Notes under the pieces: generated by a model
The model's input: the letters and a program-made list of their open reading frames with translations, nothing else
Databases searched by the model: none
Told to the model about the DNA's origin: nothing
Shown: in pieces, positions 29,112 through 38,606 of the stretch
How the letters are laid out: each line of letters opens with the position of its first letter
Position numbering within the stretch: the first letter of the stretch is position 1
Source: Rhizobium sp. J15
GTDB taxonomy: Bacteria > Pseudomonadota > Alphaproteobacteria > Rhizobiales > Rhizobiaceae
Reading direction: 5' to 3'
NCBI RefSeq assembly: GCF_002531825.1
Contig: NZ_NWSX01000002.1
Span: 271,323 to 335,322, forward strand
Length of the DNA: 64,000 nt
Made by a program: the position numbers and the translations under genes

Positions 29112-30908
29112 TCAAAACGCTTCCGCGGCCAGTTCCATCATCGTATCGGCGCCGGCTTCGATGCGGGCCTTGCGCAGCGCCGTTTCCGGCATGATGCGCT
29201 CCATGAAGAAGCGGGCTGTCACCAGCTTGTTCTTCAGGAAATCCTCGCGGCTCGCATCGCCTGAGGCAAGGCCGTCCTCGGCGGCTTTCGCCATCTTCGC
29301 CCACATATAGCCGAGAACGACGAGACCGAAGAGGTGCATGTAGTCAGTCGAGCCGGCGCCGGCATTGTCGGGCTTGGCCATCGCGTTCTGCATGAACCAC
29401 ATGGTCGCGCCCTGGACGTCGTTCAAGCCCTTCTTCAGATGCTTGGTGAAGAAGGAGAGCTTTTCGTCGCTGCGGTTCTCCTCGCAGAAATCGCCGATCT
29501 CCTTGAAGAGGGCCATGGCGGCGCGGCCGCCGTTGAGCGCGAGCTTGCGGCCGACGAGATCGAGCGCCTGAATGCCGTTGGCGCCTTCATAGATCATGGC
29601 AATGCGGGCATCGCGCACATACTGGCTCATGCCATGTTCTTCGATGTAGCCGTGGCCGCCGAAGACCTGCTGGGCCATGACGGCATGGTCGAAGCCCTTG
29701 TCGGTCATCACGCCCTTGAGGATCGGGGTGACGAGGCCGAGAATGTCATCGGCCGTCAGGCGCTCCTTCTCGTCGGTGGCGCGGTGGGCGATATCCGATT
29801 TCAGCGCGGTCCAGAGCAGGAAGGCGCGGCCGGCCTCGTTGAAGGCGCGGATCGTCATCAGCGTGCGGCGGATATCGGGATGGACGATGATCGGATCGGC
29901 CTTCTTATCCGGCGCCTTGACACCGGAGAGCGAGCGGCCCTGGATGCGGTCGCGGGCATAGGCGGCAGCGTTCTGATAGGCGATCTCGGAAATGGCGATG
30001 CCCTGCAGGCCGACCATCAGGCGGGCCTCGTTCATCATCACGAACATGGCGTTGAGGCCGCGGTTTTCGGCGCCGATCAGGAAGCCGGTCGCCTCGTCGT
30101 AGTTCATGACGCAGGTGGCGTTGCCGTGGATGCCCATCTTGTGCTCGATCGCGCCGCAGGTGACGGCGTTGCGGGCGCCGGGCGCGCCGTCCTTGCCGAC
30201 GAGAAATTTCGGGACGATGAAGAGCGAGATGCCCTTGGTGCCTTCGGGCGCACCTTCGATGCGGGCCAGCACCAGGTGGACGATGTTGTCGGTCAGGTCG
30301 TGTTCGCCGGCGGAAATGAAGATCTTCTGGCCTGATATTTTGTAGCTGCCGTCGGCCTGCGGCACCGCCTTGGTGCGCAGCATGCCGAGATCGGTGCCGC
30401 AATGCGGCTCGGTCAGGTTCATGGTGCCGGACCAGGAGCCGTCCACCATCTTCGGCAGGTAAGTGTCCTTCTGCTCCTGCGTGCCGTGGACGAGGATCGC
30501 GGCGATCGCGCCCTGCGTCAGGCCCGGATACATCATCAGCGACATATTGGCGGCGGAGGTATATTCGCCAACGGCGGCATGCAGCGTGTAGGGAAGCCCC
30601 TGCCCGCCGAATTCCTCGGGCACCGCAAGGCCGATCCAGCCGCCTTCGCGATAGGACTTGTAAGCCTCCTTGAAGCCCTTCGGCGTCGAGACGCTCGCAT
30701 CGTCATGGCGCGCGCAGCCTTCCTGATCGCCGGAATAGTTCACCGGAAAGAGAACCTCTTCGGCAACCTTCGCCGCCTCCCCGAGGATCGCCTCGATCAT
30801 GTCGGGCGTCGCATCGGCAAAACCCGGCAGATTGTTGTAGCGTTCGAGGCCCAGCACGTCGTTCAGGACGAAGAGCGTATCGTTCACCGGGGCCTTGTAG
30901 ACTGGCAT
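29112..30908 (-). CDS. fadE: Acyl-CoA dehydrogenase
   Basis: The 598-residue flavoprotein shows the acyl-CoA dehydrogenase signatures GTMNLTEPHCGTDLGMLRTKA and QVFGGHGYIEEHGMSQYVRD. The catalytic glutamate is in MIYEGANGIQALDLVGRK. The length of about 600 and the C-terminal helical extension place it in the long bacterial subgroup. It oxidises acyl-CoA to 2-enoyl-CoA with FAD. It is first in the leftward fad cluster and is preceded by a palindromic operator. GAGGAAT precedes the ATG. Confidence 0.94.
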   Translation of the reverse strand: MPVYKAPVNDTLFVLNDVLGLERYNNLPGFADATPDMIEAILGEAAKVAEEVLFPVNYSGDQEGCARHDDASVSTPKGFKEAYKSYREGGWIGLAVPEEFGGQGLPYTLHAAVGEYTSAANMSLMMYPGLTQGAIAAILVHGTQEQKDTYLPKMVDGSWSGTMNLTEPHCGTDLGMLRTKAVPQADGSYKISGQKIFISAGEHDLTDNIVHLVLARIEGAPEGTKGISLFIVPKFLVGKDGAPGARNAVTCGAIEHKMGIHGNATCVMNYDEATGFLIGAENRGLNAMFVMMNEARLMVGLQGIAISEIAYQNAAAYARDRIQGRSLSGVKAPDKKADPIIVHPDIRRTLMTIRAFNEAGRAFLLWTALKSDIAHRATDEKERLTADDILGLVTPILKGVMTDKGFDHAVMAQQVFGGHGYIEEHGMSQYVRDARIAMIYEGANGIQALDLVGRKLALNGGRAAMALFKEIGDFCEENRSDEKLSFFTKHLKKGLNDVQGATMWFMQNAMAKPDNAGAGSTDYMHLFGLVVLGYMWAKMAKAAEDGLASGDASREDFLKNKLVTARFFMERIMPETALRKARIEAGADTMMELAAEAF

Positions 30909-30971
30909 CTTGCGAATTCCTCCATTCGACTGACCGGGTCGCGCCGGCCTTGGGCACTGTCTTACAAAATA

Positions 30972-30993
30972 TTGACGTTTGCGTAAACGTCAA
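30972..30993. promoter_or_regulatory. Palindromic operator upstream of fadE
   Basis: TTGACGTTTGCGTAAACGTCAA is symmetric at 20 of 22 positions and lies 64 bp before the fadE start, in the divergent gap to the glycosylase gene. Its form (TTGACG...CGTCAA around TTTrCGtAAA) resembles sites described for MerR-family regulators of acyl-CoA and branched-chain degradation such as LiuR. The regulator itself is not in the window. Confidence 0.65.
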
Positions 30994-31160
30994 ATTCTGC
31001 ACTTGGCCGCCTTTTGTGAAAAAAATCTCGAGAGCCTGAATCCGCGCATTAAAGCAGAGCGCAGGACGTCATCTCCCCTTCCTTGTCCATCGGGGAACGT
31101 CGTATAAGAACGGGCGCCCTTCATCAGGCAATGGCTGCAATGCTTCAGGAGACCGCCGGC

Positions 31161-31850
31161 ATGATCAGTTTCGAGGCGATAAGGCAGCGTGCCGAGGAAC
31201 GAAAAGGCGGGGCAGCCGCACTGCAGGCAATGCTCGAAAACCACCAGCCGCATCACGACCGGCTGCGCACCATATCAGACGACCGCATCCTTGCAGACAT
31301 GACGCGGCGGATTTTTTACAGCGGCTTCGTCCATAAGATGATCGATGCGAAGTGGGCTGGTTTCGAGGCGGCCTTTTCCGGTTTCGATCCGGCAATGCTG
31401 AACATCGCGCCCGACGATTATTGGCACGACCTGACCTCGGACGAACGGATCATCCGCAACGGCGCCAAGATCATGTCGGTTCGGGCCAATGCCGCCTTTG
31501 TCAGGGAGCTGGCGAGGGAACATGGCAGCGCCGGCGCCTTTTTCGCCGATTGGCCGCGTGAAGACCAGATCGGCCTTCTCGATATGCTGAGCAAACGCGG
31601 CAGCCGGCTCGGCGGCATGACCGGGCAATATTTCCTGCGCGGCATCGGCCGCGACAGTTTCGTCGCCACGATGGATGTCCTCGCCTGCCTGAGATCCGCC
31701 GGCGTGCCGCTATCGGCCTCCGGCACGGCGAAGAAGGACCAGCAGTTGATCCAGCAGGCCTTCAATGAATGGGCCGAGGAAACCGGGCTTTCCTTCATTC
31801 ATCTCTCCCGCATCAGCGCCTATTCGATCGATGCGGGCGAGCCGCACTGA
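31161..31850 (+). CDS. DNA-3-methyladenine glycosylase I-like protein
   Basis: The 229-residue protein resembles the Tag family, with FVHKMIDAKWAGFEAAFSGFD, then IIRNGAKIMSVRANAAFV and an HhH-like GRDSFVATMDVLA segment. Tag enzymes remove 3-methyladenine from alkylated DNA. The match is partial and I cannot confirm all the zinc-binding residues, so a divergent relative is possible. AGGAG 9 bp upstream favours the ATG at 31161; starts at 31131 and 31140 are in frame. It is divergent from fadE. Confidence 0.65.
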   Translation: MISFEAIRQRAEERKGGAAALQAMLENHQPHHDRLRTISDDRILADMTRRIFYSGFVHKMIDAKWAGFEAAFSGFDPAMLNIAPDDYWHDLTSDERIIRNGAKIMSVRANAAFVRELAREHGSAGAFFADWPREDQIGLLDMLSKRGSRLGGMTGQYFLRGIGRDSFVATMDVLACLRSAGVPLSASGTAKKDQQLIQQAFNEWAEETGLSFIHLSRISAYSIDAGEPH

Positions 31851-31944
31851 AATTCCGGCGGCAGCGCAGGCCGGACAAAACAGCTTTCGCCGTGACCCTG
31901 AAAAGGCTAGCTTCATATTGTCGGAGCTGGCTGGGAGGAACCCG

Positions 31945-32310
31945 ATGCCGCGACTGGATCACGTCACCATCGAAACACGCGATGCGCCTGTTATGATCGG
32001 CTTCCTGGAAACCTTGCTCGGCGTCAAGGAAGGCTATCGTCCGCCCTTCGCCTCACCTGGGCATTGGCTCTATCTCGACGGACGCCCGGTCATCCATCTC
32101 AGCCTGACATCGCGCAGCACCGATTTTCCGCCCGGCATCTTCAACCATGTCGCCTTCAGTCTTTACGAATTCGGGCCGGCGTTGGAGCGCATCAAGGCAA
32201 GCGGCTATCGCTACGAATATTACGATATTCCCGACACCGATCTCGGCCAGGTCTTCGTTTACGGCCCCGAAGGCGTGAAGATCGAGCTGCAATATCCGAG
32301 GCCGGCCTGA
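31945..32310 (+). CDS. VOC (glyoxalase/bleomycin-resistance fold) family protein
   Basis: The 121-residue protein has the vicinal-oxygen-chelate fold pattern: MPRLDHVTIETRDAPVMIGFLE at the start, GHWLYLDGRPVIHLSL in the middle, NHVAFSLYEFG, and GQVFVYGPEGVKIELQYP at the end. Metal ligands expected at His6, His in NHVAF and the final Glu are present. GGGAGG precedes the ATG. Substrate unknown; it may be co-transcribed with the glycosylase 94 bp upstream. Confidence 0.88.
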   Translation: MPRLDHVTIETRDAPVMIGFLETLLGVKEGYRPPFASPGHWLYLDGRPVIHLSLTSRSTDFPPGIFNHVAFSLYEFGPALERIKASGYRYEYYDIPDTDLGQVFVYGPEGVKIELQYPRPA

Positions 32311-32640
32311 GCACTGGCCCGCCATCCGATTTGACGAATTCAACGGCAATTGCCGGTAAAAATGGCTTCTGCAGCGCAAACGTTAAAAAATTCTCATCGA
32401 GATTAACGGCTTGTTTACCACGTTTCGTGAAAGGTGCGGATTGAGCAGTAGTGATCCGCATTCCTTTTCCCAGTCTCGCGTTTCTAAAGGATGCCGCTAC
32501 ATCGTTCAGCTTGAGAAAAGTCTAATTGACTAACTTCTGATGAATGGTGCGCTCCGGTCCGCGTGAAGACGCTGGCCACAGACGGAAAAGCCACGGATCG
32601 AGCTCTGACGAGAGGTCGAGCAGTCGAAGCGAGCAAGAAG
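32311..32640. other. Non-coding gap upstream of podJ
   Basis: These 330 bases hold no convincing gene. They are AT-richer around 32335-32415 and likely contain the podJ promoter; I could not pick a reliable -35/-10 pair. An in-frame GTG at 32563 could extend podJ by 26 residues, but the polar extension does not look conserved. Confidence 0.5.
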
Positions 32641-35600
32641 ATGAACGGATCGCGATCAAATCCTTCCCGGCAGTCCGACAGGACCTCGCTCGATGCGCTG
32701 AACCGCACGATCGAAGGGCTGGAGGCGCGGATCGAAGGCCTGATGGGCAGCGGGCGCGACCAGCGGCCGCGCACGGCAACGCCCGAGCGCGACCCTTACG
32801 CGAACTCCTATGCGCCCCGCCCGGCGAGAGCGCCGATCGAGCAGCGGCCTGATCCGCTCGCCGAGATCCGCCAGCGCCAGCGCGCGCTCGAAGCCGGCCG
32901 CGAACGGCCCTATGCACGCGAACAAGCCACGCAGCTGCGCGAACCCGCGCCGCGCGCCGCCGCGCCGCAGCCTGCGCCCGCATTCCGGGCAGGCGATGAC
33001 ACGATGACGGAAATCGCCCAGGCGCTCGTCAACCTGCGCCAGGATCTGAAACGCGACATTTCCGAAGGCGTCACCCGCGAGATGAACGCGCTGCGCGCCG
33101 AGCTGCGCGAGATCAAGGACAATGCCGGGGACGGCCGTTTCGCCGACGACATCCGCGCCGACATGGGCCGCCTTGCCCAGAGCATCAGTCAGCTGACCGG
33201 CCGTTCGAGCGGCCCGGAGGCCGCCGGCCTGCGCGAAGACTTCGAAGAACTGCGCTCGCTGATGGACGGGCTGGCGCGCGAGGATTCGTTGCGCCACATG
33301 GAAAACCGCTGGGACGGCTTCGAAAGCCGGCTTGCCGCGCTCGACACCGAAGGGCTGCAGGAAGAGCTCGTTTCGCTCGCCTACCGGCTCGACGACATCA
33401 AGCGCCATATCGGCGGCATGGGCGAAAGCCCGGCGGTGCGGGCACTGGAAGACAAACTTATCGCCATCGCCACGGCGATGGAACAGTTCGGCAACATGAT
33501 CCAGCCGCACGACCGGATCATGTCCGAGCAATTCGCCGCCATGGACATGCGTCTCGACGAGATCAGCCGGGCGATCGCGGCAAGCGGGCGCGCGGCCGCC
33601 GCCAATGATCCGGCCCTGATGCAGCGGCTGGAAAGCCGGCTCTCGGCGCTCGCAGACCAGATCGACCTGATGAGCCACGACGCGGCCAGCCGCGCGACGC
33701 CTGCCGACGAGCTGGCGCTGCGGCTGGAAGCGCTGACATCGCGCGTCGAGGAACTGACGAAGGCGGAAGCGACGTCGCGGCTCGACGAGCGGCTGGAACA
33801 TCTTTCCTATCTGCTGGAGCGCACGCAGAAGGCCGCGCCGCAGGCCGACCTCACCGGCACGCTTTCCGATATTTCCCGCAAGATCGACGCGCTCGAGAAC
33901 GGTGCCGTCAACGACGTACTGGCGCAGCGGCTCGACTACCTCGCCCGGCGTATCGACGAGATGGCGCATCAGCCGCCGGCTCCGGCCGCCGCGATCGAGG
34001 ATGGCGCCTTCCGCCGTATCGAAGGACGGCTGAGCGACATCGCCGCCCGGCTGGAGGAGAGCACGGCAGCACCGGCGACAGATCCGCGGGCGCTGAAAAA
34101 CCTCGAAGACCAGATCGCCAATCTTTCGGCCTTGATGAGCGAGCCGCGCGAAAGTGCTGCGATCCCCGCCGACCTCGACCGGCGCATGGGCGCGATCGAA
34201 GACTATATGGCAACGAGCGACGAATATATCATCGAGGCCGCCCGGCAGGCAGCGGAAGCCGTCGTCGAAGCCTATTCGCGCAACGGCGGCGCCCAGGGCG
34301 CCGTGCCCGCCGCCGACATGTCGGCGCTGACCGCACTCGCCGAGGATCTGCGCCACCTCGAGGATATCACCCGCGATAGCGAGGAGCGCACCCACAAGAC
34401 CTTCAAGGCGCTGCACGAGACGCTGGTGCACATCGCCGACCGCCTCGACGGTATGGAAGAGCGCGGACGGCCGATCGCCCAGATGCCGGTCGCCGACGTC
34501 GATTTCGATGTCGACCCTTACGCGCTGATGGTGGACGAGGCCGAAGCGGCCCCCGCTCCTGCTCCGGCAGCTGGCGCGCCGGCAAAGGCTGCCTCTCCCG
34601 TCATCCGCACGGCCGAGATCGCAGTGGAACCTGCCGCACCGACGCAGGCTGCGGCCATGAACGGCGCGAGCGCGATCGCCATCGAAGCCGCGACCAGGCC
34701 GGCGGAGGCTGCGGCAGCGGCGCCAGGCAAGGCCGGCCTGCTCGCCAGCCTCGGCAAGCGGCTGCGCCCCGGCAAGAAGACCGAGACCAAGGCGAGCGAC
34801 CGCGCGGTCATCGACCCGGCGCCGTCGATCGATCCCGCCGACGTGGTGCCGACGGACGCGGCAAACGAGCTGCTCGAGCCCGGCTCCGGCGCGCCTGACG
34901 TAAAGAAGATCCTCGAAAGGGTGCGCGCCAGCCAGAGTGCTGCGCGCGGCAAACCAGCCGGCGAAAACGATCGCGCCGATTACATCGCCGCCGCCCGCCG
35001 CGCGGCCCAGGCAGCCGCCATGGAGGTGGACGCCAATCCGAAGCAGGCGACTGTCAAGGCCGACAAGAAGGGCGCGAGTGCCGACAAGACAGGCAAGGCT
35101 GACAAAACCGGCAAGACCAGCGCTTTTTCGCGCTATCGCCGGCCGATCCTGCTGGCGGTCGGCGCGGTGCTGCTCGCCATCATGGCCTTCCCGCTTGCCC
35201 GTACGCTGACGAGCGGCGAGTCCGCACCGCAGCCGCCGGCGGAAGTCTCCGCACTGACGGGGGCGGCCGAAAGCCCCTCGCCCGTCCTGCCGGAAGCGAC
35301 ACCGGCGCAGCCGGACGCCGGCGTTGCCGACACCAACGCGCCGGTAGCGGAGGCGACGGCACCCGCAGCCGAACAGGCGCAAGCTGAGGCAGCTCCGCCG
35401 GTCGCCGGCGAGCATCTGACCGACACGGCGCCGCTCGACGGCGAAGGCGCGGCAACCCTTGCCGCACCGGACACGGCCGGTGCGACACAGGAGACCTCAG
35501 GCTTCGTTCCGAACGCGCCCGCTGCGGCAGCGCCTGCACCGCAGGCAGCGATCACCGTTCCCGACACGGTCCAGCCGAAGTCGCTGGCCGACGCAGCGCG

Positions 35601-36426
35601 CGGCGGCGATGCGCTGGCGCTGTTCGAGATCGGCGCGCGCTATTCGGACGGCCGCAACGGTGTGACCGTCGACCAGAAGCAGGCCGTAAGCTGGTATCAG
35701 CTTGCCGCCGACAAGGGCTTCGCGCCGGCACAGTACCGGCTCGGCAGCATGTATGAGAAGGGCAACGGCGTCGAACGCGACATCAACAAGGCGAAGGGTT
35801 TTTACGAGCAGGCGGCCAGCCAGGGCAACGCCAGCGCCATGCACAATCTCGCCGTTCTTTATGCCTCCGGTGCGCTCGGCCAGCAGGATTATGCGACGGC
35901 CGCCTCGTGGTTCACCAAGGCTGCCAACCTCGGCATCACCGACAGCCAGTTCAACCTGGCAATCCTCTGCGCAAGGGGCAACGGGGTGCCGGCGGATCTC
36001 GAAGAGTCCTACAAGTGGTTTGCGATCGCCGCCAAGGCAGGCGACAAGGATGCGGCGCAGAAACGCGACGAAGTGGCCAATGCCATGAAGCCCGATCAGC
36101 TCGAACGGGCGCGCGCCAAGGCCGATCTCTGGAAGCCGGAGCCGCTCGATCACCGCGCCAACGGCATCGACGTGCCGGACGAATGGGCCGGCAACGGCAC
36201 AAAGACGGCGAGCGTCGACATGAAGAAGGCGATCCGCAACATTCAGGCGATCCTCAACAATAACGGCTTCGACGCCGGCGTTCCGGATGGCGAAATGGGC
36301 GCGAAAACCGTTGCTGCGATCAAGAGCTTCCAGAAATCGATCGGCCAGGAGCCGGACGGCAAGGTGACCGATGCGACGGTGAAGGCGCTGCTCGAACGCA
36401 ACAAGCAGGGCACCAAGGCGATCTAA
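32641..36426 (+). CDS. podJ: PodJ-type polar organelle development protein
   Basis: The 1261-residue protein has a long cytoplasmic coiled-coil region (about residues 10-650) built of heptad-rich segments, then an Ala/Pro-rich linker. One membrane segment follows near 832-855 (RPILLAVGAVLLAIMAFPLA), then a periplasmic Pro/Ala linker, Sel1-like repeats (about 985-1130, for example GNGVERDINKAKGFYEQAASQ) and a C-terminal peptidoglycan-binding domain (about 1195-1255). This order matches PodJ of Agrobacterium and Caulobacter, which marks the new pole. It stands alone, and its TAA stop coincides with the start of a repeat. Confidence 0.9.
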   Translation: MNGSRSNPSRQSDRTSLDALNRTIEGLEARIEGLMGSGRDQRPRTATPERDPYANSYAPRPARAPIEQRPDPLAEIRQRQRALEAGRERPYAREQATQLREPAPRAAAPQPAPAFRAGDDTMTEIAQALVNLRQDLKRDISEGVTREMNALRAELREIKDNAGDGRFADDIRADMGRLAQSISQLTGRSSGPEAAGLREDFEELRSLMDGLAREDSLRHMENRWDGFESRLAALDTEGLQEELVSLAYRLDDIKRHIGGMGESPAVRALEDKLIAIATAMEQFGNMIQPHDRIMSEQFAAMDMRLDEISRAIAASGRAAAANDPALMQRLESRLSALADQIDLMSHDAASRATPADELALRLEALTSRVEELTKAEATSRLDERLEHLSYLLERTQKAAPQADLTGTLSDISRKIDALENGAVNDVLAQRLDYLARRIDEMAHQPPAPAAAIEDGAFRRIEGRLSDIAARLEESTAAPATDPRALKNLEDQIANLSALMSEPRESAAIPADLDRRMGAIEDYMATSDEYIIEAARQAAEAVVEAYSRNGGAQGAVPAADMSALTALAEDLRHLEDITRDSEERTHKTFKALHETLVHIADRLDGMEERGRPIAQMPVADVDFDVDPYALMVDEAEAAPAPAPAAGAPAKAASPVIRTAEIAVEPAAPTQAAAMNGASAIAIEAATRPAEAAAAAPGKAGLLASLGKRLRPGKKTETKASDRAVIDPAPSIDPADVVPTDAANELLEPGSGAPDVKKILERVRASQSAARGKPAGENDRADYIAAARRAAQAAAMEVDANPKQATVKADKKGASADKTGKADKTGKTSAFSRYRRPILLAVGAVLLAIMAFPLARTLTSGESAPQPPAEVSALTGAAESPSPVLPEATPAQPDAGVADTNAPVAEATAPAAEQAQAEAAPPVAGEHLTDTAPLDGEGAATLAAPDTAGATQETSGFVPNAPAAAAPAPQAAITVPDTVQPKSLADAARGGDALALFEIGARYSDGRNGVTVDQKQAVSWYQLAADKGFAPAQYRLGSMYEKGNGVERDINKAKGFYEQAASQGNASAMHNLAVLYASGALGQQDYATAASWFTKAANLGITDSQFNLAILCARGNGVPADLEESYKWFAIAAKAGDKDAAQKRDEVANAMKPDQLERARAKADLWKPEPLDHRANGIDVPDEWAGNGTKTASVDMKKAIRNIQAILNNNGFDAGVPDGEMGAKTVAAIKSFQKSIGQEPDGKVTDATVKALLERNKQGTKAI

Positions 36427-36528
36427 AGCACGTCGCGATCTTTCAGATTCGCTCGCCGCGCTTTAGGTCTGAGTTTTTACGCGTGTCGTTATCGCAAAAC
36501 CGCGCACATTTTTGCGCGACACGCTTTA
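36424..36528. repeat. Dispersed ~105-bp intergenic repeat, copy C (inverted)
   Basis: The unit begins TAAAGCACGTCGCG, whose TAA is the podJ stop, and ends CGCGACACGCTTTA. The two ends are inverted copies of about 14 bp. Read in reverse it matches copies A and B (TTTTGCGATAACGACA core). Confidence 0.78.
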
Positions 36529-36840
36529 GAACGGTTCCCGCCGGGCTCGGAAATGACGATGTCTTGTTCTCGGGCGCAAACCGCACGGCTCTTTTGCCCA
36601 AATCGCGCTACAGAAAGCTTGAGTCATCAAGACATTTTTCCGCCGCCTGTCACGCAATCTGAAAAAAGCCGGATTATGCGGGACAGATCGGTCTACGCAT
36701 CCGAATCCCCTGCCGGCGACCTCATCGCCATCAGGGGAGCGATCGAAAGCCTCTGGCAACGATTTCACAATATGATGCGCATTCGAACGGGGACGTGACA
36801 GAAGCCGCCCGCCAGGCGCGGCCATCATTCGGGGTCGGTT
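36529..36840. other. Non-coding gap before the TauE/SafE gene
   Basis: These 312 bases hold an open frame of 81 codons (36553-36798) with poor codon pattern and no clear ribosome-binding site, which I do not call a gene. The stretch is AT-richer than its flanks and probably carries the promoter of the sulfite-exporter gene. Confidence 0.5.
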
Positions 36841-37764
36841 GTGACAATCTATCTGCCTATCGCAGAATTGTCGGTGAACATCTTCATCATTCTCGGCATG
36901 GGAGCGGCCGTCGGATTCCTGTCAGGAATGTTCGGTGTCGGCGGCGGCTTTCTCATCACGCCGCTGTTGATCTTCTACAACATTCCCCCCGTCGTCGCCG
37001 TCGCGACCGGCGCCAACCAGGTGGTGGCCTCGTCGATATCGGGCGCAATCACCCATTTCCGGCGCGGCACGCTCGACGTCAAGCTCGGCACGGTGCTTTT
37101 GATCGGCGGCCTCTCAGGCGCCACGGTCGGCATCTGGATCTTCTCGCTGCTGCGCTCCGTAGGCCAGCTCGATCTCATCATCTCGCTGATGTATGTCATC
37201 TTCCTCGGCACCGTTGGCGGGCTAATGCTGCTCGAAAGCATCAATGCCATGCGACGCGCAGCGCGCAACGAGCCGCCCGTCCCGCGCAAGCCAGGCCACC
37301 AGCACTGGGTGCACAAGCTGCCGCTGAAGGTACGCTTCAAGAAATCGAAGATCTTTCTCAGTGTCATTCCGATTGTCGCGCTCGGTTTCGCGATCGGCAT
37401 CCTCACCTCGATCATGGGTGTCGGCGGCGGCTTCATCATGGTGCCGGCGATGATCTATCTCCTGCGCATCCCGACCAATGTGGTCGTCGGCACCTCGCTG
37501 TTCCAGATCATCTTCGTGACTGCCTATACGACGATCGTGCAGGCGGCGACGAACTATTCCGTCGATATCGTGCTCGCCTTCATTCTGATGGTGGCGGGCG
37601 TCATCGGGGCGCAATACGGCGTGCGCGTCGGCCAGAAGCTGCGCGGCGAGCAGCTGCGCGCGCTCCTCGGCCTGCTGGTGCTCGCCGTCGGCCTGCGCCT
37701 TGCGGTCGCCCTGGTGGTGACGCCGGCCGATGTCTATTCGGTGGTGATGGGAGCGGGCAACTGA
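36841..37764 (+). CDS. TauE/SafE family sulfite exporter-like permease
   Basis: The 307-residue membrane protein has two inverted halves, each with the family glycine motif: MFGVGGGFLITPLLIFY in the first and IMGVGGGFIMVPAMIYL in the second, with about eight membrane segments. The start is GTG (36841), and a later ATG inside the first helix is less likely. Family members move sulfonates, sulfite or related anions. The stop overlaps the ATG of the next gene (TGATG), so the two work together. Confidence 0.92.
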   Translation: MTIYLPIAELSVNIFIILGMGAAVGFLSGMFGVGGGFLITPLLIFYNIPPVVAVATGANQVVASSISGAITHFRRGTLDVKLGTVLLIGGLSGATVGIWIFSLLRSVGQLDLIISLMYVIFLGTVGGLMLLESINAMRRAARNEPPVPRKPGHQHWVHKLPLKVRFKKSKIFLSVIPIVALGFAIGILTSIMGVGGGFIMVPAMIYLLRIPTNVVVGTSLFQIIFVTAYTTIVQAATNYSVDIVLAFILMVAGVIGAQYGVRVGQKLRGEQLRALLGLLVLAVGLRLAVALVVTPADVYSVVMGAGN

Positions 37765-38564
37765 TGCGCCGGCTTGCCGCCATCCTCGCTTTTCTTTGCC
37801 TGCTGCCGGCGGCTGCCGGCGCGCAGTGGCTGCCCGGACAGGGCACGGAAGCGGTGCGCGAGGGGCTGGAAATCGGCACGTCGACCAGCGAAATTGCCAT
37901 CACTTCGGACTTCCACGGCGCCGATCTGACGATCTTCGGCGCACTTTCGAACACCGACCAGCTGCTGCTCGCCATCGGCCAATATGATGTCGTCGTGGTG
38001 CTGGAAGGACCGCGCGAGGACGCGACGGTTCGCAAGAAGGAGCGTGTCTTCGGCATCTGGGTGAACAGGCGCTCGATGACCTTCGAAGCCGTGCCGCATT
38101 CCTATTCGATGTCGAGTTCGCGCGGCATTGACGACCTAACCACTCCGCTCGACATGACCGATCGCGGGATCGGCATCGATCACATTCCGTTGACTCCGGT
38201 CGGCTTCGTCGGAGACGGCAGCAATCTCGGCGAATTCCGCCAGGCCTTCCTGCGATTGCAGCAGGCAGGCGCGCTCTACGACCGCAACCCGAGCGGCGTG
38301 CGGTTCGTTTCCTCCAACCTGTTCAAGGCAAGCCTGCGCCTGCCGGCGAACATACCGAATGGCGTGCATACGGTGCGCGCCTATCTCTTCAAGAGCGGCA
38401 ATTTCGTCACCGAGAAATCGCTGCCGCTGCGCGTCATTAAGACCGGCATCGAGCAGACGATCACCGATGCGGCGCACGAGCAGCCGATCCTCTACGGCTT
38501 TGCGGCGGTGCTGCTCGCCGTCATCACTGGCTGGAGCGCCAGCCTGATCTTCCGCAAGGACTGA
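37764..38564 (+). CDS. TIGR02186 family membrane-anchored periplasmic protein
   Basis: The 266-residue protein has a signal peptide (MRRLAAILAFLCLLPAAAGA), a periplasmic beta-rich domain (EIAITSDFHGADLTIFGAL, DVVVVLEGPREDATVRKKERV) and one C-terminal membrane segment (ILYGFAAVLLAVITGWSASLIF). This is the alphaproteobacterial TIGR02186 family, regularly found directly after a TauE/SafE gene, as here. It may be an accessory of the permease; biochemical function is unproven. Confidence 0.87.
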   Translation: MRRLAAILAFLCLLPAAAGAQWLPGQGTEAVREGLEIGTSTSEIAITSDFHGADLTIFGALSNTDQLLLAIGQYDVVVVLEGPREDATVRKKERVFGIWVNRRSMTFEAVPHSYSMSSSRGIDDLTTPLDMTDRGIGIDHIPLTPVGFVGDGSNLGEFRQAFLRLQQAGALYDRNPSGVRFVSSNLFKASLRLPANIPNGVHTVRAYLFKSGNFVTEKSLPLRVIKTGIEQTITDAAHEQPILYGFAAVLLAVITGWSASLIFRKD

Positions 38565-38606
38565 TCTGGACGACGCTGCGGCATTCCCGCCTTCGTTGAA
38601 ATGGTC

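Noticed and set aside
32656..35415. Minus-strand open frame of 919 codons opposite podJ
   Set aside because: It is a shadow of the coiled-coil coding region; the product is an Arg/Gly/Val-rich low-complexity sequence without recognisable domains.
36553..36798. 81-codon plus-strand frame after podJ
   Set aside because: No ribosome-binding site, poor codon pattern and no recognisable feature; left as non-coding gap.
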